Assembly: GCF_003002025.1 (NCBI RefSeq)
Contig: NZ_PVZB01000003.1
Coordinates: 310,001-374,000 of the forward strand
DNA: 64,000 nt
Direction of reading: 5' to 3'
From: Paraburkholderia sp. BL25I1N1
GTDB taxonomy: Bacteria > Pseudomonadota > Gammaproteobacteria > Burkholderiales > Burkholderiaceae
Made by a program: the position numbers and the translations under genes. Position 1 is the first letter of the stretch. Every line of letters begins with the position of its first letter. The notes under the pieces are model-generated. The model searched no databases. It saw only the letters and a list, made by a program, of their open reading frames with translations, and was not told the origin of the DNA. Positions 44,091 to 53,673 of this stretch are shown here, piece after piece.

Positions 44091-44533
44091 TTTTTGCATT
44101 GCTTCTACTACCTACTGCTTTACTGCCCTGCCGCATTCGACAAGCGCGGCAAACTGCCATCAACGGTACGGTTCAAAACAACGCGGGGGGAAGACCGCGT
44201 CGATGGGGCTCGGTGATTTGTCGCTCCATGGAAAACAGTGTATTCCCGCGGATGCGAATGCAATTGGGCGAAGCGAAGGGATTTGGCAGGCCAGTTTGGC
44301 GAATCGCTGTAACAGGCCGGTTTCGTCAGAGGTGAGCGCCGCGCAGCACACGCTGCGACAGCGGAATATGCGGTTATCGACTGAGCGGGCTCTTTGTCGA
44401 CGAACTTGACCGCACAGCCGAAAAACGCGCCGATCGAAACCGCAATGACGCGAGCGACGGCACTGTCGCCGTCACCGTCGCTCGCTGATCTTCTTTGGGC
44501 ATGTGAGCTTGCAAGACGCGCGGCGTGATCCCG
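43821..44533. other. gene-poor region of unusual composition
   Basis: About 700 bp without a supported gene on either strand. The part 43880-44150 is rich in CTG/CTAC repeats and AT richer than its surroundings; the part 44150-44530 returns to normal GC. It holds the candidate RNA described separately. No repeats flanking it and no integrase-like gene were seen. Confidence 0.45.
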
Positions 44534-44806
44534 TCAACCGCGCGCGGCGAAATCGCTGATCGTCAACAGCACTTTTTCGCCCGGACGCGCCAGCAGCTTT
44601 CTCTCCGCCACAGCGGTGATGCGTTTGCGGCCGTCAGCGAACGTCTTCAGCACGCGTTCCTCGCCGGCGTCGCGTTGCAACCAGAAATGCTGTTCCAGGG
44701 CCTCACGCGTAACGGCGCATTCGAGGTCCCGGCCTCGCGTCGAAAGCTGGAAAATCACCGCGCGTCCGTCCGCCGAGACGCTTGGTTCAAACTCGATAAT
44801 CTCCAT
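44534..44806 (-). CDS. DUF1488 family protein
   Basis: A 90-residue protein of the DUF1488 type: MEIIEFEPSVSADGRAVIFQ, then CAVTREALEQHFWLQRD and a C-terminal basic stretch with RKLLARPGEKVLLTISDF. These small proteins are common in Burkholderiales and have no known function. ATG 44806 follows GAGGTG at 44816-44811, a good ribosome site. The frame stays open upstream to 45562, but without family or ribosome-site support, so I stop at 44806. Confidence 0.85.
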   Translation of the reverse strand: MEIIEFEPSVSADGRAVIFQLSTRGRDLECAVTREALEQHFWLQRDAGEERVLKTFADGRKRITAVAERKLLARPGEKVLLTISDFAARG

Positions 44807-44919
44807 GGCCCACCTCGCAAAGTTCGTTAAACCGCTCGCCGTGTTGAACGAACGACACCGAAAAAATCTGAATACAGATGCGAAACACGCGTCGAGCTCT
44901 TTCGACCGATCAATGAACG

Positions 44920-45225
44920 CTATCGCTCCACGGCAGCGTTCACTGTGCGTTCGACCACCGTCGAATGGACTGAAGCGTGCGCGCCCGGCCAGCGCGGACG
45001 TTTCGCGCGGAACTCGTGCAGCAACGCATTCAACCCCTCGGTCATGGCTTGCGTGCCGCGCCACGCGCCTCGCGACGCGGACGACAGCGCGAACCAGGAA
45101 TGCGGCGGCCGAAGCTCGTGACACATACCGCGCGCATCGGCAAAGCGCAGACAGCCGGTATCCGGATAAAAGACGAGCGTGATCGCGTCGGCGTCGACGC
45201 CGTGCGTGACCGTATGTGGTTTCAT
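44920..45225 (-). CDS. hypothetical protein, about 101 residues
   Basis: I do not recognise this protein. From ATG 45225 (or 45234) it reads MKPHTVTHGVDADAITLVFY, then CLRFADARGMCHELRPPHSW and a more basic C-terminus. There is no signal peptide or membrane segment. It is in the same direction as the DUF1488 gene, 113 bp upstream of it. The ribosome site is weak, so the call is tentative. Confidence 0.45.
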   Translation of the reverse strand: MKPHTVTHGVDADAITLVFYPDTGCLRFADARGMCHELRPPHSWFALSSASRGAWRGTQAMTEGLNALLHEFRAKRPRWPGAHASVHSTVVERTVNAAVER

Positions 45226-45610
45226 ATTCAGCATTTTCGTTGTCATGCCAGTTGGCGACGTTCCTCGGCGGTTCGACGTTCGAACCCGCACGCGCCAGCA
45301 ATTCGCGAGTGAGGCAAAAGCAAAGCGCATGCCAACGGGCGCCAAACGCGTCGCACGAACCACGGCGAGCGCGACGCGAACTGCCGGCGCCGTGCCGCCA
45401 GTAAGCCGCAAACGCCGGCCGCGCCTGAAACGACGCACGCGGCAGCGCACGAATTCGTCGCAGCGCGGACGCCGCGACGACGGCATCCGCGTGACCGGGG
45501 AATAGCAAACTCGAGAGGCGCAAACATAACCGCGTGGTAAAAAAGCGCTGCTGGCGCGACAATTCACGACCATTCTTACTGGCCGCCGGCTCGCCGGAAA
45601 CGTTACCAAC
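45226..45610. other. intergenic region, no gene recognised
   Basis: About 385 bp between a tentative minus-strand gene and the plus-strand GNAT gene. Long arginine-rich frames here look like off-frame translations. It probably holds divergent promoters; none was assigned. Confidence 0.4.
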
Positions 45611-46084
45611 ATGTCCGTTAAGGAACCTGTCTTCACCCTGCGCCCGGCACTGAACTCAGACGAGGCCTTTCTATTCGAGCTGCGCAAGGCGACCATGACG
45701 GAGCACCTCGCGCGCGTCGGCGAGCCGTCCGACGACACCCAGCATCGCGCGCATCTGCTGCATCGGTATGACACAGCGCGCGTGATTTGCATCGACGGCG
45801 CGCCCGCCGGTTTGCTTAAAGCGTATCGCACCGACACCGAGTGGGTCGTCGTGCAATTGCAGATCGCGCCGGCGCTGCAGCGGCGTGGTATCGGCGAACG
45901 CGCGCTGCACACGGTGTTGCGCGCCGCGCAGGCCGACGCGTTGCCGGTCACCCTCAAGGTGCTCAAAGGCAATCCCGCACAGCGCCTGTACGAGCGCCTC
46001 GGCTTCGAGATCGTCGGCGAAGATGAGAGACAGTTTCACATGAGGCGCGCGCCGCGCGCGTCGGCGGAAATTGAAGCAGAATGA
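45611..46084 (+). CDS. GNAT family N-acetyltransferase
   Basis: A 157-residue acetyltransferase. Seen: FTLRPALNSDEAFLFELRK at the N-terminus, VQLQIAPALQRRGIGERALH (acetyl-CoA motif A) and GNPAQRLYERLGFEIVGEDE near the end. It resembles generic RimI-type GNATs; no substrate can be named. The next gene follows after 35 nt in the same direction and may be cotranscribed. Confidence 0.9.
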   Translation: MSVKEPVFTLRPALNSDEAFLFELRKATMTEHLARVGEPSDDTQHRAHLLHRYDTARVICIDGAPAGLLKAYRTDTEWVVVQLQIAPALQRRGIGERALHTVLRAAQADALPVTLKVLKGNPAQRLYERLGFEIVGEDERQFHMRRAPRASAEIEAE

Positions 46085-46119
46085 ATGTCGGATAAAGACT
46101 GACACGCACCGGACCTGTT

Positions 46120-46470
46120 ATGACCTTTCGCGACACCTCCGCCATCACAAGCTGGCACGCCCACGTGTATTTCGACGCGGGCAGCCGCGACGCCGCATGG
46201 ACTTTCCGCGAGCAGATCGACGCACACTGGGGCGACGCACTGCAACTGGGCCGCTTTCACGAACGCCCGGTTGGGCCGCATCCCATGTGGTCATATCAGC
46301 TCGCGTTCACGCAGGCTCAGTTCGCCGACGTGGTCGGCTGGCTCACGCTGAATCACGACGCGCTGGATATCTTCCTGCACCCCAATACGGGCGATGCGTT
46401 ACGCGATCATCGCGACGCAGCCGTATGGATCGGCCATTCGCACGAACTGGTGCTGAGCGCGTTGAATTGA
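46120..46470 (+). CDS. DOPA 4,5-dioxygenase family protein
   Basis: A 116-residue protein of the DOPA_dioxygen family. Conserved His residues are visible in WHAHVYFD, FHERPVGPHPMWSYQ and DIFLHPNTGDALRDH, the positions that bind iron in extradiol ring-cleaving members. In fungi and plants the family cleaves DOPA; bacterial members act on catechol-type compounds or are uncharacterised. It lies 35 nt after a GNAT gene. The actual substrate is unknown. Confidence 0.88.
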   Translation: MTFRDTSAITSWHAHVYFDAGSRDAAWTFREQIDAHWGDALQLGRFHERPVGPHPMWSYQLAFTQAQFADVVGWLTLNHDALDIFLHPNTGDALRDHRDAAVWIGHSHELVLSALN

Positions 46471-46522
46471 CTGCTATGAATGCGGCGGCCGATGAACCGG
46501 ATCGCGCACCGCCTCTTGCCGT

Positions 46523-46834
46523 TCACATATTCGAGTACGAACTGCACCAGCCGGGCGCCGCGACCTGCTTGTCGCCGAACAGCGTGCACCCGCCGTATGC
46601 ATCGTTGGCTTTGCCCTGGAACAGCGAGCAGTTGGCACAGCTTTGTCCGGCGGCGTAGCCCGGAAACTTCGCTTTGTCGACCTTGGACGCGTCCTCTTTG
46701 TAGCCGACGGCTTGCGCCTTCGGATCGGATTCGCTGAGTCTGTTCGCGGTGTCGGCGAAGGCGGCGCGCGTGAGCATGAGCGCTGAGCCCGCGCTCACGC
46801 CGAGCAGCAGAAAATGGCGACGCGATGTTTTCAT
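46523..46834 (-). CDS. high-potential iron-sulfur protein (HiPIP)
   Basis: A 103-residue protein with an N-terminal twin-arginine signal (SRRHFLLLGVSAGSALM) and a mature part carrying four Cys in the HiPIP pattern: CANC, then GGC and GWC, which bind a [4Fe-4S] cluster, with QSCANCSLFQGKANDAYGGC seen in order. It would carry electrons in the periplasm. The gene is single, convergent with the DOPA-dioxygenase-like gene and just downstream of the nitroreductase (49 bp). ATG 46834 begins exactly at the signal. Confidence 0.92.
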   Translation of the reverse strand: MKTSRRHFLLLGVSAGSALMLTRAAFADTANRLSESDPKAQAVGYKEDASKVDKAKFPGYAAGQSCANCSLFQGKANDAYGGCTLFGDKQVAAPGWCSSYSNM

Positions 46835-46883
46835 ATGGGTCCGATGGAATGTGGGGACTTGCCTCGATTGCGATCCAGCGCCG

Positions 46884-47573
46884 TCAATCGAGAAATCGCG
46901 TGAACCGTTCAACGGGTTCGCGCTCGCTGCGTAACGTGTTGACCAAAGCGTTTTCGTCGGCGAAACCGAGCGACATGCCGCACACCAGTTGCTCTTCAGG
47001 CGACAAGCCGAGTTGCTCCGCAATCACCCGATGAAACGCCGTGAACGCGGCCTGCGGACACGTATCGAGACCCCGCCCGCGCGCGGCCGTCATGATTGCC
47101 TGCAGGAACATGCCGTAGTCCAGCCAGCTGCCGCGCCCCATCACCCGGTCGATCGTGAAGAACAAGCCCACCGGTGCGCCGAAGAAGCGATAGTTCCGCG
47201 CATGCTGCTCGTGCATGCGCGCCTTGTCGCCCTTTTCGATGCCGAGCAAGCCATATAGATCCCAGCCGATTTTGCGGCGCCGGTCGATGTACGGCGACAC
47301 CCACCGATTCGGATAGTACGGATACTCTTCCTGGTATAGCGCGTCGCGTTGCGGGTGGTCGTAAGCGTCGAGCAAGGCCTGCGAGAGACGCGCCAGCGAC
47401 TCGCCAGTCACCACGCAGACCTTCCACGGCTGCGTATTGGTGCCCGACGGCGCGCGGCTGGCGGCTTCGAGAATGGCTTCGATATCGGCGCGCGGCACCG
47501 GCGTGGGCAAAAAGGCGCGAATCGAGCGCCGCGTGACGAGTGCGGCGTCGACGTCGTTGACGGGAGTGGTCAT
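46884..47573 (-). CDS. nitroreductase family protein
   Basis: A 229-residue FMN-dependent nitroreductase. Seen: VTRRSIRAFLPTPVPRADIE at the N-terminus with the FMN-binding Arg, ASRAPSGTNTQPWKVCVVTG (about residues 38-57) and GLDTCPQAAFTAFHRVI. It would reduce nitroaromatics, quinones or enones with NAD(P)H. ATG 47573 is the first Met of the fold. The gene lies between HiPIP and the giant kinase, all on the minus strand, but each is probably separate. Confidence 0.92.
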   Translation of the reverse strand: MTTPVNDVDAALVTRRSIRAFLPTPVPRADIEAILEAASRAPSGTNTQPWKVCVVTGESLARLSQALLDAYDHPQRDALYQEEYPYYPNRWVSPYIDRRRKIGWDLYGLLGIEKGDKARMHEQHARNYRFFGAPVGLFFTIDRVMGRGSWLDYGMFLQAIMTAARGRGLDTCPQAAFTAFHRVIAEQLGLSPEEQLVCGMSLGFADENALVNTLRSEREPVERFTRFLD

Positions 47574-47680
47574 CGGCGAATTCCGGTGGAACCAGCAGTT
47601 ATGGCGGTCTCCAGGAATTCTAGCGCGAGCACGCACTTTCGCGCTGGCGCGCCGGCAACGCCGGCCGCGCGCAGCGCGGT

Positions 47681-50600
47681 TTAGCGCAATGGCGTTTTCA
47701 GCGCATCGATGAGATCGAGCAGATCGTAGGGCTTGCGCAGCAGGATCGCGTGCGGCAAGACCGCGCGCTGCGCCGGCGTCAGCACGAGGTCGTAGCCGGT
47801 CAGAAAGATCACGCGCAGGTCAGGCCGCTCGCGACACACGTCGAGCGCGAGGTCGATGCCCGACTTGCCCGCCAGCCCCACGTCGGTCAGCATCACGCTG
47901 ATCGTGTGTTCGCTGAGAATCTGCTTGGCGTCGAGCTCGCCCTCGGCTTCCAGAATGTCGAAGTCGAACGTGCGCAGTAATTCGGCCGTGCTCACACGAA
48001 TCAGCTCGTCGTCTTCCACCAGCAGAATCCGCGGCCGCGTCTGAGCGACGAAACTATCGGCGCTATCCGGCATCATCGGCGGATCGATCTCCAGAAGATG
48101 CTGCTCGGCCTCGGCGATTTCCGCCGCCCGCGGATTCTGCGCTTGCAGCACGTAGCGCACTTTGCGCGCCAACGCTTCGTGCGTATACGGCTTGCTAAGC
48201 AATTCGATGCCTTCATCGAGCCGCCCTGAATGCACGATCGCATTATCCGTGTAGCCCGACGTGAACAGCACCGCGATCGACGGCAACCGCTCGCGCGCCT
48301 TGCGGGCGAGCTCGGTGCTGCGCAACGGCCCAGGCATCACCACATCGGTAAACAGCATGTCGATCGGCACGCCGCTTTCGACGATCGCCAGCGCGCTTTG
48401 CGCGTCTTTCGCTTTCAGCACGCGGTAGCCGAGATCGGAGAGCATTTCGACCACTGTGGTGCGCACTTCCTCGTCGTCCTCGACCGCGAGAATCGTTTCC
48501 GTGCCGCCCTTGGCGGGACCGGCTTCGATATTCGTTTCGAGGTCTTCTTCCTGGCGCACCCGCGGCAGATAGATGCGGATCGTGGTGCCGTGACCCTCTT
48601 CGCTGTAGATCTTCACATGGCCGCCGGACTGCTTGACGAAGCCATACACCATGCTCAAGCCGAGGCCCGTGCCCTGGCCTTCGGGCTTGGTCGTGAAGAA
48701 CGGTTCGAACACGCGCTCGCGCACTTCCGGCGACATGCCGAGGCCCGTGTCGGTAACGGCCAGCATCACGTACTGGCCCGGCGTGACCTCCGCGTTGCGT
48801 TTGGCGTAGGCGTCGTCGAGCGCGGCGTTGCCGGCTTCGATCGTGAGCTTGCCGTGGCCGTTCATGGCGTCGCGCGCGTTGATCGCCAGATTCAGCAGCG
48901 CGTTCTCGACCTGGAACGGATCGACCAGCGTATTCCACAAGCCGCCCGACACGATCGTTTCGATTTCGACGCCGTCGCCGAGCGCGCGCCTCAGCATGTC
49001 GTCGAGACCGCGCACGAAGCGGCCGAGATTGACGACCTTCGGCGCGAGCGGCTGACGCCGCCCGAACGCGAGCAGTTGCGAGGCGAGGTTCGCACCGCGC
49101 GCGACGCCCGCCAGTGCATTGCGCACACGCTGCTCGGGCTTCTCCGAACCGGCGACGTCTTTCGCCAGCAGTTGCAGATTGCCGCCGATCACTTGCAGCA
49201 GGTTGTTGAAGTCGTGCGCGACGCCGCCCGTGAGCTTGCCGATCGCTTCCATCTTTTGCGCCATGCGCAGCGCTTCTTCGGCGTGCCGCAGCGCTTCGGT
49301 GGTTTCCTTGTCGGCGGTCACATCTCGGCCCACGCCATGAATGCGCGCGGTGTTCGGATCGAGCGCGAGCGTCCACGCGACCCAACGCCATGTGCCGTCG
49401 ATCCGCCTGAAGCGGTTTTCGTAACGCACCGGCGCGCCCGTTCTGCGCAGTTCAGCAAGATGCGTGCGGACAGTCTCGACATCGTCCGGGTGAACCAGAT
49501 CGACATAGGAACGCGACATCAGCCAGTGCAGGTCGTGACCGAGCGCCGTGCTCCACGATGGACTCACGCGCTGCAAGCGGCCTTCGATATCGGCCACCAC
49601 CAGCAGATCCTCGCTCAACTCCCATAAACGATCGCGGTCCGCCACCGTTTCGATCACGCGGCGCTCCAGCGTTTCGTTCAGATCGCGCAACGCGCTTTGC
49701 GCCTTGGTGCGCTCGGCGATTTCGGTTTGCGCCGCCTGATACAAGCGCGCGTTGTCGATGGCAATCGCCGCCTGCGCGGCGATGCCGGCCACGATCCGCT
49801 CAGCGCGCTCAGTGAACACGCCGGGATCCGGATGGCCGAAGAACAGGCCGCCGACCACTTCGCCGCTGCGCGACTGCACCGGCGCCGCCAGATAGCTGCG
49901 CACCTTCAGATGACCCTCCGGCATGCCGCGATGCGGCGCGTTGTGGCCATAGCGCGGATCCTGCGTGATGTCGTCGACACGGACGATGCCTTCGCCCTGA
50001 AACGTGGGCGCGAACACCGCCGTGTTGCGCGGCATGGGAAACTGCTCGAACGCCTCCTTCGGCACGCCGGACAGCGTGTAAAGCATGTAACTGCCGCCCT
50101 TCTGATCGAGCACGTTGTAGAAGAACGAGCCGAACGCGGCGCCGGTCAGTTCGGTGGCCGCGTCGGTGACGATCTGCACCGCGCGGCTCAGGTCGAGTTC
50201 GGCCGCGACCGTCGAGCCGACACGATTGAGAATCTCCAGCGTGCGCGATTCTTCGCGCAGCTTCATCTCGGTCTCGCGACGCAAGCGCGCGAGTTGCAGG
50301 TTGCCCGACACGCGGGCAAGCAGTTCGCGCGCGGAAAAGGGCTTGGTCAGATAGTCGTCGGCGCCGTGCTCGATGCCGTCGACGCGCGCCTCCTCACCCG
50401 CGCGGGCCGACAGCATCAGCACCGGCGTGTCGCGCAAATCCGGATCGGCGCGCAGTGCGCGCAGCAGGCCGAAGCCGTCGAGGCGCGGCATCATCACGTC
50501 GGAGAGCACCAGATCGGGCGGTTCCGCGCGCGCGGCTTCGAGCGCCGCCTGACCGTCGGTGGCGAGCCGCACGTCGTGGCCCGCCGCCCGCAAGATGCGG

Positions 50601-52594
50601 CTCATGTACTCACGCAGATCCGCATTGTCGTCGACGACCAGCAGCCGCGCGGCGGCGGCCGGCGCTGCCTCCGACGTTTCGCTGGCCGGCGCTGCGCCGG
50701 CCGACGGGGCATCGAGTATTTCGTTCTCCGGACTCCAGCGCAACGCGGCATCGACATACATGCGTGCGTGCCTGCTCATGGAGGCATGCACGGCTTCGTC
50801 CTCGGCTTGGGACAGCACAGCGCCGCGCGGCAGCGAAACGGTAAAGCACGCACCTTCGCCGAGCACACTGTCCACCCGCACCGTGCCGCCGTGCAGCTTC
50901 ACCAGTTCCTGCACCATTGCGAGCCCGATGCCGCTGCCTTCCACAGAGCGGCCCGGTGCGCCCGCCACGCGATGAAAGCGCTCGAAAAGACGCGGCACTT
51001 CTTCTTCCGCGACGCCGATGCCGCTATCCGTGACGCTGACCTCGACGCCGCCGCCTTCGTCAGTGCGAACCGCGACGCGGATCGTGCCGAAGAACGTGAA
51101 CTTGTACGCGTTCGACAGCAGGTTCACCACGACTTTTTCCCACATCTCGCGGTCGATCTGCACGATCACGGGCGTAGCCGGAACGTCAACTTCGAGACGC
51201 AGGCCGGCCGCCTCTATCGCGGACTGGAACAGCGACGCAAGCTCGGCCGTGAAGGAAGCGATGTCGGTGGGCTGCGTGTGAATCTCGATGCGCCCCGCCT
51301 CGATCCGCGAAAAATCCAGCAACGCGTTGACGAGCTTCAGCAGGCGCAAACCGTTGCGATGCGTGATCTCGATCAGCGCGCGGTCGTCGATATCGCTGCG
51401 TGTCTGCGCGTTATCACCGCTCGCGGCCGGCTGCGGCCTGGCGAGCAGTTCTTCGAGCGGGCCGAGCATCAGCGTCAACGGCGTGCGGAATTCGTGGCTG
51501 ATATTGGAGAAGAACGTGGTCTTCGCGCGGTCGACTTCGGCCAGCGCTTCCGCGCGCCGCCGCTCTTCTTCATACGCCTGCGCGTAGCCGATCGCCGCGC
51601 CGATCTGGCCGGCGACCAGGTTCAGAAAGCTGCGGTAAGCGTCGTCGACGAGACGGCAAGGATTCAGGCCGGCAATCAGCAGGACTGTTTGCGTCGACTC
51701 GCCGCCGACCGACACCGGCAGGATGACTGCCTGCTCCGGCGCGAGATGCCACGGACCGCTCGGCAACGCGGTGCCGAAACGCTGCGTCAAGTCGCGCACG
51801 GTCTGCGGCGCCTGGATCTGGAGGACGTCGGCGATCGGCCAGAGTGATTCGCCGACGCGCATTGTCTGCGGCGCCGCCGGATGGCCCGGCTCGATGCCGC
51901 ACGAGCCGACCAGCGTGACCGTGTCGCTGCCGGGTTCGGCTGCATAAAGCATGGCGAAGGGCAGGTCTTGCGGATTCGCCCGCAACGCGCGCGCGCTGAG
52001 TTCGCATGCTTCGCGCCAATCGCGGCCGTCCGGACTGGCCGCGGCCAGTTCCTTCAGCAGCGCCAGTTGCCGTTCGCCGACCACCTGCGCCGTGTCGTCG
52101 CTATTGGCGCAGATGATGCCGCCAGGTTCGCCATCCTCGGCGGGAATCGGGCTGTACGAGAAGGTGTAATACGTCTCCTCCGGAAAGCCGTTGCGCTCCA
52201 TGATGAGCAGCTTCTGTTCGACGAAGGTACCCTCGGCACCCGCCAGCGCGGTATCGAGAAGCGGCTCGATGTCGGACCAGATTTCCCGCCACACGACACG
52301 GGTCGGTTGACCGAGCGCGACCGGATGCTTCCCGCCGATGATCGACTTGTACGGGTCGTTGTAAAAATAGAGCAGCTCGTCGCCCCACCCGATCCAGATC
52401 GGCTGACGCGAGGTGAGCATGATGCGGATCGCGATCTTCAGGCCTTGTGGCCAAGTGTCGGGTGCGCCGAGTGCGGTCTGCGTCCAGTCGTAGGCGCGGA
52501 TCAGCGCCCCCAGCTCGCCGCCTCCGGCAAGAAAGGACGGCGCGGCGACGCCGCCGGGCGGTGCGTCCGACATGAAGCGGTCCGGCTGTTTCAA
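47681..52594 (-). CDS. hybrid sensor histidine kinase with two kinase modules and three receiver domains
   Basis: A 1637-residue cytoplasmic sensor. Order: PAS-like (about residues 30-165), GAF (about 170-340), HisKA with SHEFRTPLT (about 368) and HATPase with the VTDSGIGV box, receiver 1 with LSDVMMPRLDG, GAF 2, PAS 2 (about 1000-1120), second HisKA with GVAHDFNNLLQVIGG and HATPase with VTDTGLGM, receiver 2 with FTDVVMPG, and receiver 3 with LTDVGLAGKSG near the C-terminus. No membrane helix is present, so soluble or redox signals are likely. TTG 52594 has AGGAG at 52606-52602; an ATG at 52573 is in frame. No output regulator is adjacent. Confidence 0.92.
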   Translation of the reverse strand: MKQPDRFMSDAPPGGVAAPSFLAGGGELGALIRAYDWTQTALGAPDTWPQGLKIAIRIMLTSRQPIWIGWGDELLYFYNDPYKSIIGGKHPVALGQPTRVVWREIWSDIEPLLDTALAGAEGTFVEQKLLIMERNGFPEETYYTFSYSPIPAEDGEPGGIICANSDDTAQVVGERQLALLKELAAASPDGRDWREACELSARALRANPQDLPFAMLYAAEPGSDTVTLVGSCGIEPGHPAAPQTMRVGESLWPIADVLQIQAPQTVRDLTQRFGTALPSGPWHLAPEQAVILPVSVGGESTQTVLLIAGLNPCRLVDDAYRSFLNLVAGQIGAAIGYAQAYEEERRRAEALAEVDRAKTTFFSNISHEFRTPLTLMLGPLEELLARPQPAASGDNAQTRSDIDDRALIEITHRNGLRLLKLVNALLDFSRIEAGRIEIHTQPTDIASFTAELASLFQSAIEAAGLRLEVDVPATPVIVQIDREMWEKVVVNLLSNAYKFTFFGTIRVAVRTDEGGGVEVSVTDSGIGVAEEEVPRLFERFHRVAGAPGRSVEGSGIGLAMVQELVKLHGGTVRVDSVLGEGACFTVSLPRGAVLSQAEDEAVHASMSRHARMYVDAALRWSPENEILDAPSAGAAPASETSEAAPAAAARLLVVDDNADLREYMSRILRAAGHDVRLATDGQAALEAARAEPPDLVLSDVMMPRLDGFGLLRALRADPDLRDTPVLMLSARAGEEARVDGIEHGADDYLTKPFSARELLARVSGNLQLARLRRETEMKLREESRTLEILNRVGSTVAAELDLSRAVQIVTDAATELTGAAFGSFFYNVLDQKGGSYMLYTLSGVPKEAFEQFPMPRNTAVFAPTFQGEGIVRVDDITQDPRYGHNAPHRGMPEGHLKVRSYLAAPVQSRSGEVVGGLFFGHPDPGVFTERAERIVAGIAAQAAIAIDNARLYQAAQTEIAERTKAQSALRDLNETLERRVIETVADRDRLWELSEDLLVVADIEGRLQRVSPSWSTALGHDLHWLMSRSYVDLVHPDDVETVRTHLAELRRTGAPVRYENRFRRIDGTWRWVAWTLALDPNTARIHGVGRDVTADKETTEALRHAEEALRMAQKMEAIGKLTGGVAHDFNNLLQVIGGNLQLLAKDVAGSEKPEQRVRNALAGVARGANLASQLLAFGRRQPLAPKVVNLGRFVRGLDDMLRRALGDGVEIETIVSGGLWNTLVDPFQVENALLNLAINARDAMNGHGKLTIEAGNAALDDAYAKRNAEVTPGQYVMLAVTDTGLGMSPEVRERVFEPFFTTKPEGQGTGLGLSMVYGFVKQSGGHVKIYSEEGHGTTIRIYLPRVRQEEDLETNIEAGPAKGGTETILAVEDDEEVRTTVVEMLSDLGYRVLKAKDAQSALAIVESGVPIDMLFTDVVMPGPLRSTELARKARERLPSIAVLFTSGYTDNAIVHSGRLDEGIELLSKPYTHEALARKVRYVLQAQNPRAAEIAEAEQHLLEIDPPMMPDSADSFVAQTRPRILLVEDDELIRVSTAELLRTFDFDILEAEGELDAKQILSEHTISVMLTDVGLAGKSGIDLALDVCRERPDLRVIFLTGYDLVLTPAQRAVLPHAILLRKPYDLLDLIDALKTPLR

Positions 52595-52950
52595 CGCGAT
52601 CTCCTCGACACGGCGGGTCGTATTCGTGCGGGCCGCTGTTGCAAAAGCGGTGCCCGATACGACGGATGGCTAACGATCACCACGCAATTGATGTAGCGCG
52701 ATTCTCGCACGTAGCGGTGTGCCGGAGGAAGGTGAGACAACGCGCCGAAACCGCAAGCAGCGGGCTTTTCGCGGCGAGGAATTGAGCGTTATGCGGAGGA
52801 TTGGGCGGCGACGAAGGTACGCCGCGAAATGAAACCGAAATGCAGGTAAAACGTACCTTGACGCAATGTGTGCGGAGAGGCAATTTTCCCGATCGCCATG
52901 CCTTCGCCGTGCGACCAGGTTTCTTCGATCACTGCGGGCTTGCAGTGTCT
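52595..52950. other. gap between PepSY gene and the hybrid kinase, no gene recognised
   Basis: About 356 bp. It must contain the promoter of the kinase gene on the minus strand. Short frames on both strands are Arg/Ser-rich off-frame translations. No convincing hairpin or operator was found. Confidence 0.4.
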
Positions 52951-53673
52951 TTACAGCAGGCCCACACACACCGCTGCGACGATCGAGCCCAGCACCAACA
53001 CCGCGCCGATGGTCTTGCGTTTGTTCAACTCCGTCCACAGCAGAACGCCGGTGAGCGACAGCAAGATGATGCTGCCTGCGAGCGTGTCGATCAGCAGCAC
53101 CCAGCCGACGCTCAGACCCACGCCCTTGTGCAGGTTCGTCAGCATGGCGAGAAATGTGTTCTCGCTGCGCTTGACCGTCACATAGCCGTTACCCACCCAG
53201 TACTCGGCGGACGTGTTCTCATGCGGCGACGCGAAGTTGAGTTGCCAATGCTCCGGCTGGACGACGCTACGCTCGCCCCATGCCACCGGATGAGCCGGCT
53301 CTTTCTGCACGCGCCCAGGCGTGCCCGCCAGTTTCAGTTCGTGCTTGAGCCACTTGCCCAGCTCGCGCGGCGTTTCCGGCGCGGGCTGCGGCAACGGCAC
53401 TTGCAGCATCGCCACTTGCGGCTCGCCGGTCGATACTTTGAGCGGCCCGCCGCGATGGTTCAGCAGGAACCCCGTGGTGCCGAACAGCAAACCCAGCGCC
53501 GCGCCCCACAAGCCGATCCAGCCATGCACCTTGCGCAGCCATTTGACGAAGGTGGCGCGACGCGAACGCTGCTGCCGCGTTTTCAATTCGTCGTTGTCCA
53601 GCCGCTGCGGCTCGCGCGTCGTCCGATCGATGCCCGCGGGCGATTGAATGTCGATTGCCTCGGGTACGCTCAC
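52951..53673 (-). CDS. PepSY-associated TM helix domain protein
   Basis: A 240-residue inner-membrane protein with one helix at about residues 50-72 ([20 protein letters not shown]), a periplasmic PepSY-like part of about 110 residues, and two C-terminal helices (about 180-238, including [20 protein letters not shown]). It is part of the iron-uptake operon, where such proteins occur beside TonB-dependent siderophore receptors and may reduce ferric siderophores. The start is GTG 53673, overlapping the hydroxylase stop (GTGA). No cytochrome-type extra helices are seen. Confidence 0.9.
   Translation of the reverse strand: MSVPEAIDIQSPAGIDRTTREPQRLDNDELKTRQQRSRRATFVKWLRKVHGWIGLWGAALGLLFGTTGFLLNHRGGPLKVSTGEPQVAMLQVPLPQPAPETPRELGKWLKHELKLAGTPGRVQKEPAHPVAWGERSVVQPEHWQLNFASPHENTSAEYWVGNGYVTVKRSENTFLAMLTNLHKGVGLSVGWVLLIDTLAGSIILLSLTGVLLWTELNKRKTIGAVLVLGSIVAAVCVGLL

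Noticed and set aside
43497..44533. Gene-poor region considered as an integrated element or attachment site
   Set aside because: No tRNA gene, direct repeats, integrase or transposase was seen in or near it.
44807..45562. Upstream extension of the DUF1488 frame on the minus strand
   Set aside because: DUF1488 proteins are about 90 residues; the extension lacks conserved residues and overlaps another candidate gene in a different frame.
49697..51847. Plus-strand open frame of 716 codons opposite the hybrid kinase
   Set aside because: Composition is that of an off-frame translation of GC-rich DNA; the minus-strand kinase has intact catalytic motifs throughout.
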